From an uncultured Tenacibaculum sp. (GTDB lineage: Bacteria > Bacteroidota > Bacteroidia > Flavobacteriales > Flavobacteriaceae), in assembly GCF_947498805.1 (NCBI RefSeq), contig NZ_CANMLT010000004.1, positions 372,001 to 436,000 of the forward strand: a stretch of 64,000 bases of DNA, read 5' to 3'. The notes under the pieces are model-generated. The model saw nothing but the letters and a program-made list of their open reading frames with translations. It searched no databases and was not told the origin of the DNA. Within the stretch, counting starts at the first letter, position 1. Every line of letters begins with the position of its first letter. Of the stretch, positions 43,829-53,381 are shown in pieces. A program made the position numbers and the translations under genes.

Positions 43829-44710
43829 ATGAAAGCATATATTTTTCCAGGTCAAGGAGCACAGTTTACAGGAATGGGATTAGATTTATATGAAAACTCA
43901 CCATTAGCTCAAGAACTATTTGAAAAAGCAAATGATATATTAGGTTTTAGTATTACAGATGTAATGTTTGAAGGAACCGCAGAAGAATTAAAACAAACAA
44001 AAGTTACACAGCCAGCTATTTTCTTACATTCGGTAATTTTAGCGAAAGTATTAGGAGATGATTTTAAACCAGAAATGGTTGCAGGTCATTCACTAGGAGA
44101 ATTATCAGCATTAGTTGCAAACGGTGTGTTGTCTTTTGAAGATGGATTAACATTAGTTTCTAAACGTGCAATGGCAATGCAAAAGGCATGTGAAATTCAA
44201 CCATCTACAATGGCAGCAGTTTTAGGATTAGAAGATGCTGTTGTAGAAGAAGTATGTAAATCAATTGATGGAGTTGTTGTTGCGGCAAATTACAACTGCC
44301 CTGGTCAATTAGTAATTTCGGGAGAAATTGAGGCAGTAGAGAAAGCTTGTGAAGTTTTAACTGAAAAAGGAGCAAGAAGAGCTTTATTATTACCAGTTGG
44401 AGGAGCTTTTCATTCACCTATGATGGAGCCAGCTCGTGAAGAGTTAGCAAAGGCAATTGAAGAAACTACTTTTAGTGAGCCTACTTGTCCGGTGTATCAA
44501 AATGTAGTAGCAAAAGCAGTAACAAATCCTGCAGAAATTAAAGAAAACTTAATAGCACAGTTAACAGCTCCTGTAAAATGGACACAATGTGTGCAAGCAA
44601 TGATTGCAGATGGCGGAACTGAATTTGTTGAAGTTGGACCAGGTAAAGTTTTACAAGGTTTAATGAGAAAAATAGATAGAAGTGTTACAGCTAGCGGAGC
44701 AGCTTTGTAA
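43829..44710 (+). CDS. fabD: Malonyl-CoA:ACP transacylase FabD
   Basis: A 293-residue enzyme that transfers malonyl from CoA to acyl carrier protein to start fatty-acid elongation. The nucleophile is in GHSLGELSAL (near 90-99), GQGAQ is the oxyanion-loop motif near the N-terminus, and GGAFHSPMM holds the catalytic His. Length and motifs are normal. It is divergent from the queuosine transporter gene and ends at a perfect palindromic terminator shared with the convergent M16 gene. It is usually near other fab genes; here it stands alone. Confidence 0.96.
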   Translation: MKAYIFPGQGAQFTGMGLDLYENSPLAQELFEKANDILGFSITDVMFEGTAEELKQTKVTQPAIFLHSVILAKVLGDDFKPEMVAGHSLGELSALVANGVLSFEDGLTLVSKRAMAMQKACEIQPSTMAAVLGLEDAVVEEVCKSIDGVVVAANYNCPGQLVISGEIEAVEKACEVLTEKGARRALLLPVGGAFHSPMMEPAREELAKAIEETTFSEPTCPVYQNVVAKAVTNPAEIKENLIAQLTAPVKWTQCVQAMIADGGTEFVEVGPGKVLQGLMRKIDRSVTASGAAL

Positions 44711-44724
44711 TAAAGGAAATACTA

Positions 44725-44766
44725 TAAACATAAAAGGCTCGCAAATTTGCGAGCCTTTTATGTTTA
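44725..44766. terminator. Perfect bidirectional terminator
   Basis: A 42-base perfect palindrome of two 21-base arms with no loop bases outside the centre (arm begins TAAACATAAAAGGCTC). Its A and T ends serve both convergent genes. Confidence 0.92.
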
Positions 44767-44771
44767 GTAAA

Positions 44772-47609
44772 TTATTGTTTTAACTTTTCTTGCAACTTGT
44801 TTAGTATAATTGGCTCTCCAAAACCTAAATCTTTCATTCTTTTCAATTGTGTTTCTGCATCACCAACAACTAACCAAATCATTTTATTTGGGTTAACGTA
44901 TTTTGTAGTTAATTCCTTAATTCTTGGAATGGTCATGTCATTTACAATTTTTTCACGATTCTCTACATAATTAGGGTTTAATCCATAACTACTAATGTTT
45001 TCTAACATTCTTAATTTAGCTCTCATTGTTTCAAAAGCTCTTGTATTACTTTTAATTAAGAAGCCTTTAGTGGTTGCTAAATCCTTTTCATTATAGTTGT
45101 TGCCGTAGTTATCTAAAATTTGTTTAACTAATTGAGCAGCTTCTAAAGTAACATTGCTTCTTACACCACTAGAAATAGTAAACGCTCCTTTCTCTTTTGT
45201 TCCAGAAAAATTAGAGCGTATACCATAGGTATATCCTTTCCCTTCACGTAATTGTTGTGTTAACTGAGAAGCAAAACCACCACCACCTAAGATGTAGTTC
45301 ATTACGGTAGCTGGATAATAATCTGGATCGTTAAAAGCCAAGGCTGGTGATCCAAATCGTAATTGTGATTGTTTTGCATTTGGAATATCGTAGAAATATA
45401 CGGTAGATTTTTCCGGTGCCTCAGGAGTTTTGTATTCTGGAATTACAACTTCTTTAGCTGCCCATTGAGAAACTAAATCATTCAATGAAGTAGTTACTTT
45501 TTCTTGACTAATATCTCCAACTACATGCATTTTAGCTACAGAAGGAGAAATATTGTTTGTATAATAAGCTTTTAAATCATCTATTGTAATTGAATTTATA
45601 GATTCAATAGTACCAAGAATGTTTTTAGATCGAATATTATCTTCTCCATAGATCAATTTATTATATGCATTATTAGCTACTGCTCTTGGACTGGCTTCTT
45701 GTGAACGTAGATTCGTAATAGCTCTTTTCTTCAATAAATCAAACTCAGTTTCATCCCATCTTGGTTCTAACAACATTTCTTTAACTAATGTCAAAGTAGC
45801 ATCATAGTTTTTTGCTAACGTAGTTACACTAATTCGAATATTTTCTTTGCTTGCAAATACATTTATGCTAGCTCCTAATTGAGCAATTTCATCTTCAAGT
45901 TGACCAACAGTTTTATTTTTAGTTCCCTTTTCCATTAAATCAGCAGTTAAGTTTGCAACTCCCAATTTATCTAAGTTTTCTAATAGCTGTCCACCATCTA
46001 TTACTAAGTTAAACTGTACCAATGGTACTTCGTCATTTTCAATACCATAAACTTTTAATCCGTTACTTAAGCTACTTTCCCATACTTCAGGAACCTTTAC
46101 TTTAGGAGCAGGACCATATGGTGGCTCAATAGAACGATCAAAGGTAGATGGAGTTTTTTCATAAGTTGCGGCTATTGTAGGATCGAAAGATTCTTCTGCA
46201 CCAACCACTATTTTTTCTTCTTTTACTTCAGCTTCAACAGAATTTTCTAAAGCAAGTTGCTTTTCATTTCGTGGAACGAAGCTGGTTGCAATAAAATTAT
46301 GGTCTTTAATATATTTGTTATAAACATTCATAACATCTTCCTTTGTAACGGCTAGAGTGTTATTAATGTCTTCGGTAACAAACCCAGGATTTCCAGTATA
46401 GGTGTTGTAAGAAGCCAAACGAGTTCCTTTACCTAAAACACTTGATAAACTGCTGTAAAAATCTGTCTCTAATCCTGCTTTGATACGATCTAAATCTTTT
46501 TGAGGAATTCCATTTTTTTCAAAATCTGTAAAAGCTATATCAATTCCTTTCTTAACTTCATCTAACTTAGTGTTGTTAAAAGCTCTTACAATAAGTTGTA
46601 CTTGTCCCGCTATTTCAGAAGTGAAGTTAAACATTGTAGTTCCAGAAGTTAGTTTTAAATTATCTACCAATACTTTGTTTAATGGAGCTTTTTTTCCTGT
46701 AGATAAGTATTCTGTTAAAATATCTAATGCATAAGCATCTTTATGATATTGTTCTACTGTTGGCCATGTTAAGGTAAGTTCAGGTAAGCGAGCAAAGTTA
46801 TCTTCGTAATATAAATACTCCGTTTCTTTAACTACTCCTGGACGCTTTTCAATACTTGCAATGTCTCCTCCTCTAGGAATTTCATCAAAATATTTATGAA
46901 CCCATTTCTTAGCTTGGTCAACATCAAAGTCTCCCGATAATACTAAAGTAGAGTTATTTGGAACGTACCATTTTTTGAAGAAGTTTTTAACGTCATCTAA
47001 AGTTGCATTTTGTAAATCTTCTAATGATCCAATTACCTGCCAATTGTAAGGATGATCTTTTGGGTACAAGTGTTTGCCAATTACATATTGTCTGTGCCCA
47101 TATGGTCTATTGTCGATACTTTGTCTTTTTTCGTTTTTTACAACCTGTTTTTCTTTTGCTAATACAGGGTCAGTAACCGTATTGATAAACCATCCAAGTT
47201 TATCCGCTTCTGCCCAGATCATTTTTTCTAAAGCATCGTTAGGTACGGTTTGTAAATAGTTTGTTCGATCTCTAGAAGTTGAACCATTTGCTCCAGATGC
47301 TCCAATACGAGCACTCATTTTATCTAAACCACCTTTTCCTAAATTTTCAGACTCTAGAAATAATAAGTGTTCGAATAAGTGAGCAAATCCCGTGCGGCCT
47401 TCTATTTCTCTGGCAGAACCCACATGAACCATCAATTCAACGGCTACGACTGGGTCCGACTTGTCAACATGAAAAATAACATCTAAACCATTGTCTAGGG
47501 TTACTTTTTCATATTTGATTTTTAATTCTTTTTTAGTAGGGTTTTCTGTTGATTTACTACAGGATAGGAATACCAACAGGAATACTGAGAGTAGTATATG
47601 TTTAGTCAT
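44772..47609 (-). CDS. M16 family zinc peptidase lipoprotein
   Basis: A 945-residue protein made of two M16 (insulinase/pitrilysin) halves in one chain. A lipoprotein signal ends in FLSC (Cys17). The inverted zinc motif HLFEH (H77, E80, H81) is in the N-terminal half with a distal Glu near 150. The C-terminal half (from about 505) lacks a zinc motif and is the structural partner. This two-half form is common in Bacteroidota and forms a chamber that degrades peptides in the periplasm or at the outer membrane. It is convergent with fabD and stands alone. Confidence 0.92.
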   Translation of the reverse strand: MTKHILLSVFLLVFLSCSKSTENPTKKELKIKYEKVTLDNGLDVIFHVDKSDPVVAVELMVHVGSAREIEGRTGFAHLFEHLLFLESENLGKGGLDKMSARIGASGANGSTSRDRTNYLQTVPNDALEKMIWAEADKLGWFINTVTDPVLAKEKQVVKNEKRQSIDNRPYGHRQYVIGKHLYPKDHPYNWQVIGSLEDLQNATLDDVKNFFKKWYVPNNSTLVLSGDFDVDQAKKWVHKYFDEIPRGGDIASIEKRPGVVKETEYLYYEDNFARLPELTLTWPTVEQYHKDAYALDILTEYLSTGKKAPLNKVLVDNLKLTSGTTMFNFTSEIAGQVQLIVRAFNNTKLDEVKKGIDIAFTDFEKNGIPQKDLDRIKAGLETDFYSSLSSVLGKGTRLASYNTYTGNPGFVTEDINNTLAVTKEDVMNVYNKYIKDHNFIATSFVPRNEKQLALENSVEAEVKEEKIVVGAEESFDPTIAATYEKTPSTFDRSIEPPYGPAPKVKVPEVWESSLSNGLKVYGIENDEVPLVQFNLVIDGGQLLENLDKLGVANLTADLMEKGTKNKTVGQLEDEIAQLGASINVFASKENIRISVTTLAKNYDATLTLVKEMLLEPRWDETEFDLLKKRAITNLRSQEASPRAVANNAYNKLIYGEDNIRSKNILGTIESINSITIDDLKAYYTNNISPSVAKMHVVGDISQEKVTTSLNDLVSQWAAKEVVIPEYKTPEAPEKSTVYFYDIPNAKQSQLRFGSPALAFNDPDYYPATVMNYILGGGGFASQLTQQLREGKGYTYGIRSNFSGTKEKGAFTISSGVRSNVTLEAAQLVKQILDNYGNNYNEKDLATTKGFLIKSNTRAFETMRAKLRMLENISSYGLNPNYVENREKIVNDMTIPRIKELTTKYVNPNKMIWLVVGDAETQLKRMKDLGFGEPIILNKLQEKLKQ

Positions 47610-47688
47610 GACTATTGTTGTTTATAAGCCATGAAATTACTAAAATTGAAAAGGTTTAGAGTGCTAAATATATGTTAAAAGCTGTTAA

Positions 47689-48702
47689 TTAGCCTTTTTG
47701 CGATTCTTGCCATTTCCAGGCTGATAGTAAAGCATCGTCTAAGCTTTTTTCAGTTTTCCAATGAAGTTCTTGGTTAGCAATGGTAGTATCAGCATAAGCG
47801 GCGGTGACATCTCCAGCTCTTCTAGCTACGATTTTATAGTTTAATTTTTGATTGGTAACCTTTTCAAAAGAATTTACAATTTCTAATACTGAGCTTCCTT
47901 TTCCTGTACCTACATTAAAAAACTCAAAATTTTGTTTGTTTTTTTTGTCAAGCAAACGCTGTAATGCTGAAATATGAGCTTTAGCTAGATCAACCACATG
48001 AATATAGTCTCTTACAGCTGTTCCATCTGGAGTCTCATAATCATCACCAAAAATAGAAAGTTGTTCGCGAATTCCAGCAGCGGTTTGTGTTACATAAGGA
48101 ATCAGATTTTGCGGAACCCCTAAAGGTAATTCTCCGATTTTTATAGAGTCATGGGCTCCAATAGGATTAAAATAACGCAATGAGATAGCATTCATATTAT
48201 GTGCTGTACAGCTATCTTTTATTATTTCTTCTCCTATTTGTTTAGTGTTTCCATAAGGAGATGCAGCTGGTTTTATAGGTGCATTTTCTGTAATAGGCAA
48301 TTCGTCTGCTTGACCATATACTGTACAAGAAGAACTGAAGATAAAATTATCAATATTTCTATCACGCATTTCTTGTAATAAATATACTAAGCTACCAATA
48401 TTGTTTTCATAATAATCTAATGGCTTTTGTACACTTTCTCCTACAGCTTTAAATGCAGCAAAATGAATTATTCCATCAATAGTGTTTTCATTAAAAAAGT
48501 GTTGTACATTTTGTTTACTGCGCAGGTCTAGTTGATAAAAATCAGGTTTAATTCCTGTTATTTTTTCAATATTGTCTAAAACTTCAATTTTAGAGTTTGA
48601 TAAATCATCTATTATTACAACTTCAAACCCTTCGTTTTGTAATTCAACTACGGTGTGAGAACCAATAAAACCTAATCCGCCAGTAACTAAAATTCTTTTC
48701 AT
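47689..48702 (-). CDS. galE: UDP-glucose 4-epimerase GalE
   Basis: A 337-residue short-chain-dehydrogenase family epimerase. The NAD motif is VTGGLGFIGSHTV (residues 5-17), and the catalytic region includes SSSCTVYGQ (Ser/Thr) and YGNTKQIGEEI (Tyr-x-x-x-Lys). It interconverts UDP-glucose and UDP-galactose, or the N-acetyl forms, to supply surface polysaccharide precursors. It is followed (in reverse order) by a DegT aminotransferase gene 46 bases upstream, so both may serve sugar-nucleotide synthesis. The substrate range cannot be read from the motifs. Confidence 0.94.
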   Translation of the reverse strand: MKRILVTGGLGFIGSHTVVELQNEGFEVVIIDDLSNSKIEVLDNIEKITGIKPDFYQLDLRSKQNVQHFFNENTIDGIIHFAAFKAVGESVQKPLDYYENNIGSLVYLLQEMRDRNIDNFIFSSSCTVYGQADELPITENAPIKPAASPYGNTKQIGEEIIKDSCTAHNMNAISLRYFNPIGAHDSIKIGELPLGVPQNLIPYVTQTAAGIREQLSIFGDDYETPDGTAVRDYIHVVDLAKAHISALQRLLDKKNKQNFEFFNVGTGKGSSVLEIVNSFEKVTNQKLNYKIVARRAGDVTAAYADTTIANQELHWKTEKSLDDALLSAWKWQESQKG

Positions 48703-48748
48703 ATGGCTAAAATAAAAAAGCTCAGTTATTAACCGAGCTCTTTTTAAT

Positions 48749-49876
48749 TTATTTAATAAAATCGTTAATTGTTTTTGTGATAAAAGCTAGTTGTTCTTCG
48801 TCTAACTCTGTATGCATTGGTAAAGAAATTACCTGGTCAATTAATTCATTAGTTATTTCAAAGTCAGCTTCATTATATCGTTCATCTATATAAGCTTTTT
48901 GCTTATGAAGTGGAACTGGGTAATAAATAGCATTTGGAATATTATTATCCAATAAGTGTTGGTGTAATTCATCACGTTTTCCGTTTGTAATTTTTAAAGT
49001 GTATTGGTGAAAAACATGTGTTGTAAAAACACTTATTGCTGGAGTAACAATGTAAGGGTTGGTAGCAAAAGCTTCAGTATAATACAATGCAGCTTTTCTA
49101 CGAGCATCACAATATGAATCTAATAATGGTAATTTTGCTTTTAATACAGCGGCTTGTATAGAGTCTAAGCGAGAGTTAACTCCTACTACATCATGATAAT
49201 AACGCTTATACATTCCGTGGTTAACCATTCCTCTTAATATATGCGCTAATTCATCATCATTGGTAAAAATGGCACCACCATCACCGTAACAACCTAAGTT
49301 TTTAGAAGGAAAAAAAGAGGTAGTTCCTACGTTACCCATTGTTCCGGCTTTCTTTTTGCTTCCATCAGAGAAAGTATAGTCAGCACCAATAGCTTGGGCA
49401 TTATCTTCAATAACAAATAAATCGTGCTCTTTTGCAATTTCTAAAACGGCTTCCATATTAGCACATTGTCCAAATAAATGAACAGGAACAATAGCTTTCG
49501 TTTTGGGAGTGATTGCTTTTTTCAAAGCTTCAATATCTATATTAAAAGTATCTGGTTCAACATCTACTAAAACAGGAGTTAGGTTTAACAAACCAATAAC
49601 TTCTACAGTTGCAGCAAAGGTAAAATCAGCAGTAATAACTTCATCACCCGGTTGTAATCCAAGTCCCATCATTGCTATTTGTAAAGCATCTGTTCCATTT
49701 GCACAAGGAATCACATGTTTTACATCTAAGTATTTTTCTAAATCTGCTTGAAACTCTTTAACATAGGGTCCGTTTATATAAGCAGAAGAGTTTAGTACTT
49801 CTTGAATAGAGTTGTCAACCGTGTCTTTTATATGTTGGTATTGACTTTGTAAGTCAACCATTTGAATTTTTCTCAT
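48749..49876 (-). CDS. DegT/DnrJ/EryC1/StrS aminotransferase
   Basis: A 375-residue PLP aminotransferase of the sugar-modifying family. It has PCANGTDALQIAMM (PLP phosphate site), VIEDNAQAIGADY (Asp near the pyridine N) and TSFFPSKNLGCYGDGGAI with the PLP Lys near 190. Such enzymes aminate keto-sugar nucleotides for O-antigen, capsule or glycoprotein sugars. The pairing with galE suggests a nucleotide-sugar route. Related Bacteroidota genes are often called WecE/WbpE, but the exact sugar cannot be assigned. It is divergent from the penicillin acylase gene with a 64-base gap between starts. Confidence 0.9.
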   Translation of the reverse strand: MRKIQMVDLQSQYQHIKDTVDNSIQEVLNSSAYINGPYVKEFQADLEKYLDVKHVIPCANGTDALQIAMMGLGLQPGDEVITADFTFAATVEVIGLLNLTPVLVDVEPDTFNIDIEALKKAITPKTKAIVPVHLFGQCANMEAVLEIAKEHDLFVIEDNAQAIGADYTFSDGSKKKAGTMGNVGTTSFFPSKNLGCYGDGGAIFTNDDELAHILRGMVNHGMYKRYYHDVVGVNSRLDSIQAAVLKAKLPLLDSYCDARRKAALYYTEAFATNPYIVTPAISVFTTHVFHQYTLKITNGKRDELHQHLLDNNIPNAIYYPVPLHKQKAYIDERYNEADFEITNELIDQVISLPMHTELDEEQLAFITKTINDFIK

Positions 49877-49940
49877 GGTCTAAAATTTAGCAGTTCAAAA
49901 ATACGACATAATTCCGTTATATTTGAAGAAAAACGAACAG

Positions 49941-52322
49941 ATGCGTATGTTAAAAAAAGTACTTAAAATACTCTTAGGTTTATTAATATTATTGATTGCT
50001 TCTGGTTGGATATTCTCCAATATGATGAAACCTACTTATGATGGTGAATTAGAACTTAAAAATATTTCAGAAAAAGTAACTGTATACTTTGATGAAGTAG
50101 GAGTTCCACATATAAACGCCGAAAATCAAAAAGATGCATATACGGCTTTGGGTTATGTACATGCACAAGACAGGCTTTGGCAAATGGAATTAGTTCGCAG
50201 AATATCTGCTGGACGTTTGGCGGAAGTTTTTGGAAAAGATTTAGTGCGTGTAGACCAGTTTTTTTCAGGTTTAGGAATAGAAGAAGCTGCTGTGAAAACT
50301 ATCAAGAATTTAGATAAAAGCTCACAGGCATATCAGTTAGCAGAAGCATATTTGAATGGGATTAATCAATTTATTGAAGAAGGAACTACACCGTTGGAAT
50401 TTTATTTAGTGGGGGTACAGAAGGAAAAATATACGATGAAGGATGTGTACAATGTTTTTGGATATATGGCCTTTAGTTTTGCAGTTGCTCATAAAACAGA
50501 TCCAATGTTGACTGAGATAAAAGAGAAATTAGGAGATGTATATTTTAATGAGCTAAATGGCGCAACTTCTGAAAACTTAACCCTAATAAAGAATTCGAAA
50601 GCTCCAGAATTGAAAGCTGATTTTGCAAAAGCTATTAATTTGATCATGGACAAACTGCCTGTATCTCCATTTATAGGAAGTAACTCTTGGGTGTTAGCTC
50701 CGCAAAAAACAAAAAATGGCAAAGTAATTTTTGCAAATGATCCACATATTGCATTTTCTCAACCTTCGGTTTGGTACCAAAGCCATATTAAAACTCCAAA
50801 TTACGAGATGTATGGATTCAATTTGGCGTTAACTCCATTTCCATTATTGGGACATAATAGAAATTACGCATATGGTTTAACCATGTTTGAAAATGATGAT
50901 GTAGATTTTTATTATGAAGAAAATAATCCTAATAATCCATTAGAATATAAAACACCAAATGGATTTGAAAAATATCGAATTGTAGAAAAAAGGATAAAAA
51001 TAAAAGGAGAAAAAGATACAGTTTATCAGGTAAAAGAAAGTAAGCATGGACCTATAATGAATGGATTGATTGAATTTATTGATGATGAGCGTCCGATAGC
51101 AGTACAATGGATTTATACCAAACTTGAAAATAGGCTGTTAGATGTTTCTTACGAAATGTCGCATGCAAATTCATTGGAAGAATTTAAAAAAGGAGCCTCT
51201 AAAATTCATGCACCTGGATTAAATGTAATGTATGGAGATGCACAAGATAATGTGGCATGGTTTGCTTCTGCAAAATTGTATAAGTATCGCGATAGTTTGA
51301 ATACTAAAACTATTTTAAATGGTGCATCTGGAAAAGATGAAATACAAGAGTATTTGTCTTTTGAAGAAAACCCACAAGCGATTAATCCAAGTTGGAACTA
51401 TGTATATTCAGCGAATAATCAACCAGATTCTATTGTAGGTATGTTGTATCCGGGATACTATTTGCCAGAAGATAGAGCAAGAAGAATTGAAAACTTGTTA
51501 GATGCAAAAAGTGATTTTACTAGGAGAGATGTTTCAGAAATGATTTACGATGTAACTTCACCAATAGTTCCTGAGATTAGTAGAAACTTATTGAAGAGTG
51601 TTGGTAAGAATCAGCTAACAGCTAGCGAAAAGAAAGCAATGAATATCCTTCGAAATTGGGAAGGAAATTATGAAAAGAAAGAAGTAGGACCAACGATTTA
51701 TACACGTTTATGGTATGAGTTTGTAAAGAACACCTTTAAAGATGAAATGGGGGATGCTTTTGAACAATTTGTAAATACACCTTTTGAAGAAAAAGTAGTA
51801 GCGAGTCAAGTAAGAAAGGAATCTTCTGTTTGGTGGGATGATATTACAACTAAAGAAAAAGAAACCAAAAGAGATATTGTTACTAAATCATTTCAAGAAG
51901 CCATTCGTTTTTTACAAAAACAACTAGGTGAGAATGTAGATGATTGGCATTGGAAACGTGTAACAACGGTAGAGTATGAGCATGCTATTGGAAAAGCAGG
52001 TGGATTATTACGAAAGTTTTTTAATGTAGGTCCATTTGAAACTGTAGGAGGAGATCAAGTAATCAATAATCAGATTTATAAGATTGATAGTACAGGGTAT
52101 TATAAGATACACGCAGGACCTTCTACACGTAGAATTGTAGATTTTTCAGATGTTGAAAATAGCATTACAATTCTCCCGACAGGACAATCTGGGAATGTGT
52201 TTAGTCCTTATTACAAAGATCAAGCAGAGAAATATGTAAAAGGGGAGTTTGTAAAAATGAAATTAAACCAAGAAGAAATAGAACAATCTGAAAATAAGTT
52301 AGAGTTTTTACCAAAAAAATAA
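49941..52322 (+). CDS. Penicillin acylase family Ntn-hydrolase
   Basis: A 793-residue N-terminal-nucleophile hydrolase. The signal/anchor LKKVLKILLGLLILLIASGWIFS begins at ATG49941, preferred over TTG49923. The precursor is cut before the Ser in GSNSWVLAP near residue 250, which becomes the catalytic N-terminus of the beta chain. The alpha chain precedes it. NDPH (ANDPHIAFSQP) and NNQ-type residues are in the usual places. Family members split amide bonds of acyl-homoserine lactones, aculeacin or beta-lactams, so the enzyme could quench acyl-amide signals or recover fatty acids. The substrate cannot be predicted from sequence alone. Confidence 0.9.
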   Translation: MRMLKKVLKILLGLLILLIASGWIFSNMMKPTYDGELELKNISEKVTVYFDEVGVPHINAENQKDAYTALGYVHAQDRLWQMELVRRISAGRLAEVFGKDLVRVDQFFSGLGIEEAAVKTIKNLDKSSQAYQLAEAYLNGINQFIEEGTTPLEFYLVGVQKEKYTMKDVYNVFGYMAFSFAVAHKTDPMLTEIKEKLGDVYFNELNGATSENLTLIKNSKAPELKADFAKAINLIMDKLPVSPFIGSNSWVLAPQKTKNGKVIFANDPHIAFSQPSVWYQSHIKTPNYEMYGFNLALTPFPLLGHNRNYAYGLTMFENDDVDFYYEENNPNNPLEYKTPNGFEKYRIVEKRIKIKGEKDTVYQVKESKHGPIMNGLIEFIDDERPIAVQWIYTKLENRLLDVSYEMSHANSLEEFKKGASKIHAPGLNVMYGDAQDNVAWFASAKLYKYRDSLNTKTILNGASGKDEIQEYLSFEENPQAINPSWNYVYSANNQPDSIVGMLYPGYYLPEDRARRIENLLDAKSDFTRRDVSEMIYDVTSPIVPEISRNLLKSVGKNQLTASEKKAMNILRNWEGNYEKKEVGPTIYTRLWYEFVKNTFKDEMGDAFEQFVNTPFEEKVVASQVRKESSVWWDDITTKEKETKRDIVTKSFQEAIRFLQKQLGENVDDWHWKRVTTVEYEHAIGKAGGLLRKFFNVGPFETVGGDQVINNQIYKIDSTGYYKIHAGPSTRRIVDFSDVENSITILPTGQSGNVFSPYYKDQAEKYVKGEFVKMKLNQEEIEQSENKLEFLPKK

Positions 52323-52326
52323 ATTC

Positions 52327-52382
52327 TTGTCATTACGAACAAAGTGAAGCAATCTCTCTATAATAATAGGGAGATTGTTTTA
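52327..52382. terminator. Hairpin terminator within a REP-like sequence
   Basis: CAATCTC (52350-52356) pairs with GAGATTG (52371-52377), with a T-rich tail. It separates the rightward acylase and leftward small membrane protein genes. The segment just before it, TTGTCATTACGAACAAAG followed by TGAAGCAATCTCTC, resembles the dispersed 'GTCATTGCGAG..AAGCAATC' palindromic repeats I recall from many bacterial genomes. Confidence 0.7.
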
Positions 52383-52619
52383 TTAATTTAAAAAAGTTAT
52401 GACTATCCCAATAAATAAAATAGTAATTATCATGTTGTTGAAAGCATGGCCATGGATATCAAAGTAGTTCTTCTCTTTATTGGGACCGAAGGCATATTCT
52501 TCAAATGTGAATTTAGGTTTATTTAATAAACTTCTCCAAATTGATCCATAAACCCATCTTAAAGTACCGCCAATAAAATTGAATAGTAATCTTACTATTT
52601 CAAAACCCCAGAAGTCCAT
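52383..52619 (-). CDS. Small membrane protein of unknown function
   Basis: A 78-residue protein (MDFWGFEIVRLLFNFIGGTL...). An amphipathic N-terminal segment with aromatic residues is followed by a charged region (KPKFTFEEYAFGPNKEKNYFD) and one C-terminal membrane span (about 57-76). The start at 52619 is preferred over the longer frame at 52706 because it lies one base after the nitroreductase stop, and the longer N-terminus would overlap that gene. It is the last gene of the alkB-aldehyde dehydrogenase-nitroreductase run. No family was recognised. Confidence 0.65.
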   Translation of the reverse strand: MDFWGFEIVRLLFNFIGGTLRWVYGSIWRSLLNKPKFTFEEYAFGPNKEKNYFDIHGHAFNNMIITILFIGIVITFLN

Positions 52620-52620
52620 T

Positions 52621-53355
52621 TTATATTTCAGTATAAACCTCTTCAAAAGGAATTCTAAAACGTTCACCATATACTCCTTCTGGTTTTCTAATTCCACAAG
52701 AAACAATCATATTTACTTCAGCACCAAAAGGCAACCCTAACAAGCGCTTTACACGCCAAGTATCAGATCCTTCCATAGGACATGTGTCATATCCTTCTGC
52801 AGCCATTGACAGCATAAAGGATTGTGCTGCCAGTCCACAAGTTTTATGAGCTACAATACGCATATCACTATTACGAACTTCTCTATAAATAGGTCTGAAT
52901 AATCCGGTGATTAAAATCATTAGATATTTTAACCATCCCACAATTCCGAAGAAATCGAAATAAGCAAACGGAATTACTTTTCCGTAATAGTTACGAGCTA
53001 CTTTTTCTCTACTACTCCATTCAGATTTTGGGTTGTTTTTTCCAAAGACTTTGTCCATAAAAGCTAAATTAGCCTTTGCTCTTTTACGCCATAAATCTTT
53101 TCGAACCACAAATACTACCAATTGTTGAGCTGTTCTAGCTGCATTTTGGTTAAAACACATGGGAGCAATTTTTTTTATGGTGTCTTTGTTGGTAACATGG
53201 TAAAACTCCCAAAGTTGCATGTTGCTACTGGTTGGAGCTAAACTTGCTTGTTCTAAACATTTTCTAACAATAGCACTATCAATAGGTTTTTCTGCATCGT
53301 ATACTCTTACTGAACGACGGTAGTTGATAGCTTCTGATACGGTTTTTTCTATCAT
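52621..53355 (-). CDS. Nitroreductase family FMN protein
   Basis: A 244-residue flavoprotein of the nitroreductase fold. The FMN-phosphate region is SEAINYRRSVRVYD, with LAPTSSNMQLWEFYHV next. The C-terminal CPMEGSDTWRVKRLLGLP and VNMIVSCGIRKPEG are the usual late flavin-binding segments. The start at 53355 (MIEKTVSEA) is chosen because the longer frame from 53460 overlaps the aldehyde dehydrogenase coding region without family similarity. It reduces nitro groups, quinones or flavins with NAD(P)H. In this operon it could pass electrons to, or protect, the upstream oxidation pathway. That link is inferred only from position. Confidence 0.88.
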   Translation of the reverse strand: MIEKTVSEAINYRRSVRVYDAEKPIDSAIVRKCLEQASLAPTSSNMQLWEFYHVTNKDTIKKIAPMCFNQNAARTAQQLVVFVVRKDLWRKRAKANLAFMDKVFGKNNPKSEWSSREKVARNYYGKVIPFAYFDFFGIVGWLKYLMILITGLFRPIYREVRNSDMRIVAHKTCGLAAQSFMLSMAAEGYDTCPMEGSDTWRVKRLLGLPFGAEVNMIVSCGIRKPEGVYGERFRIPFEEVYTEI

Positions 53356-53381
53356 TAATCTCTTTTTTAAAAGGTTAAGAC

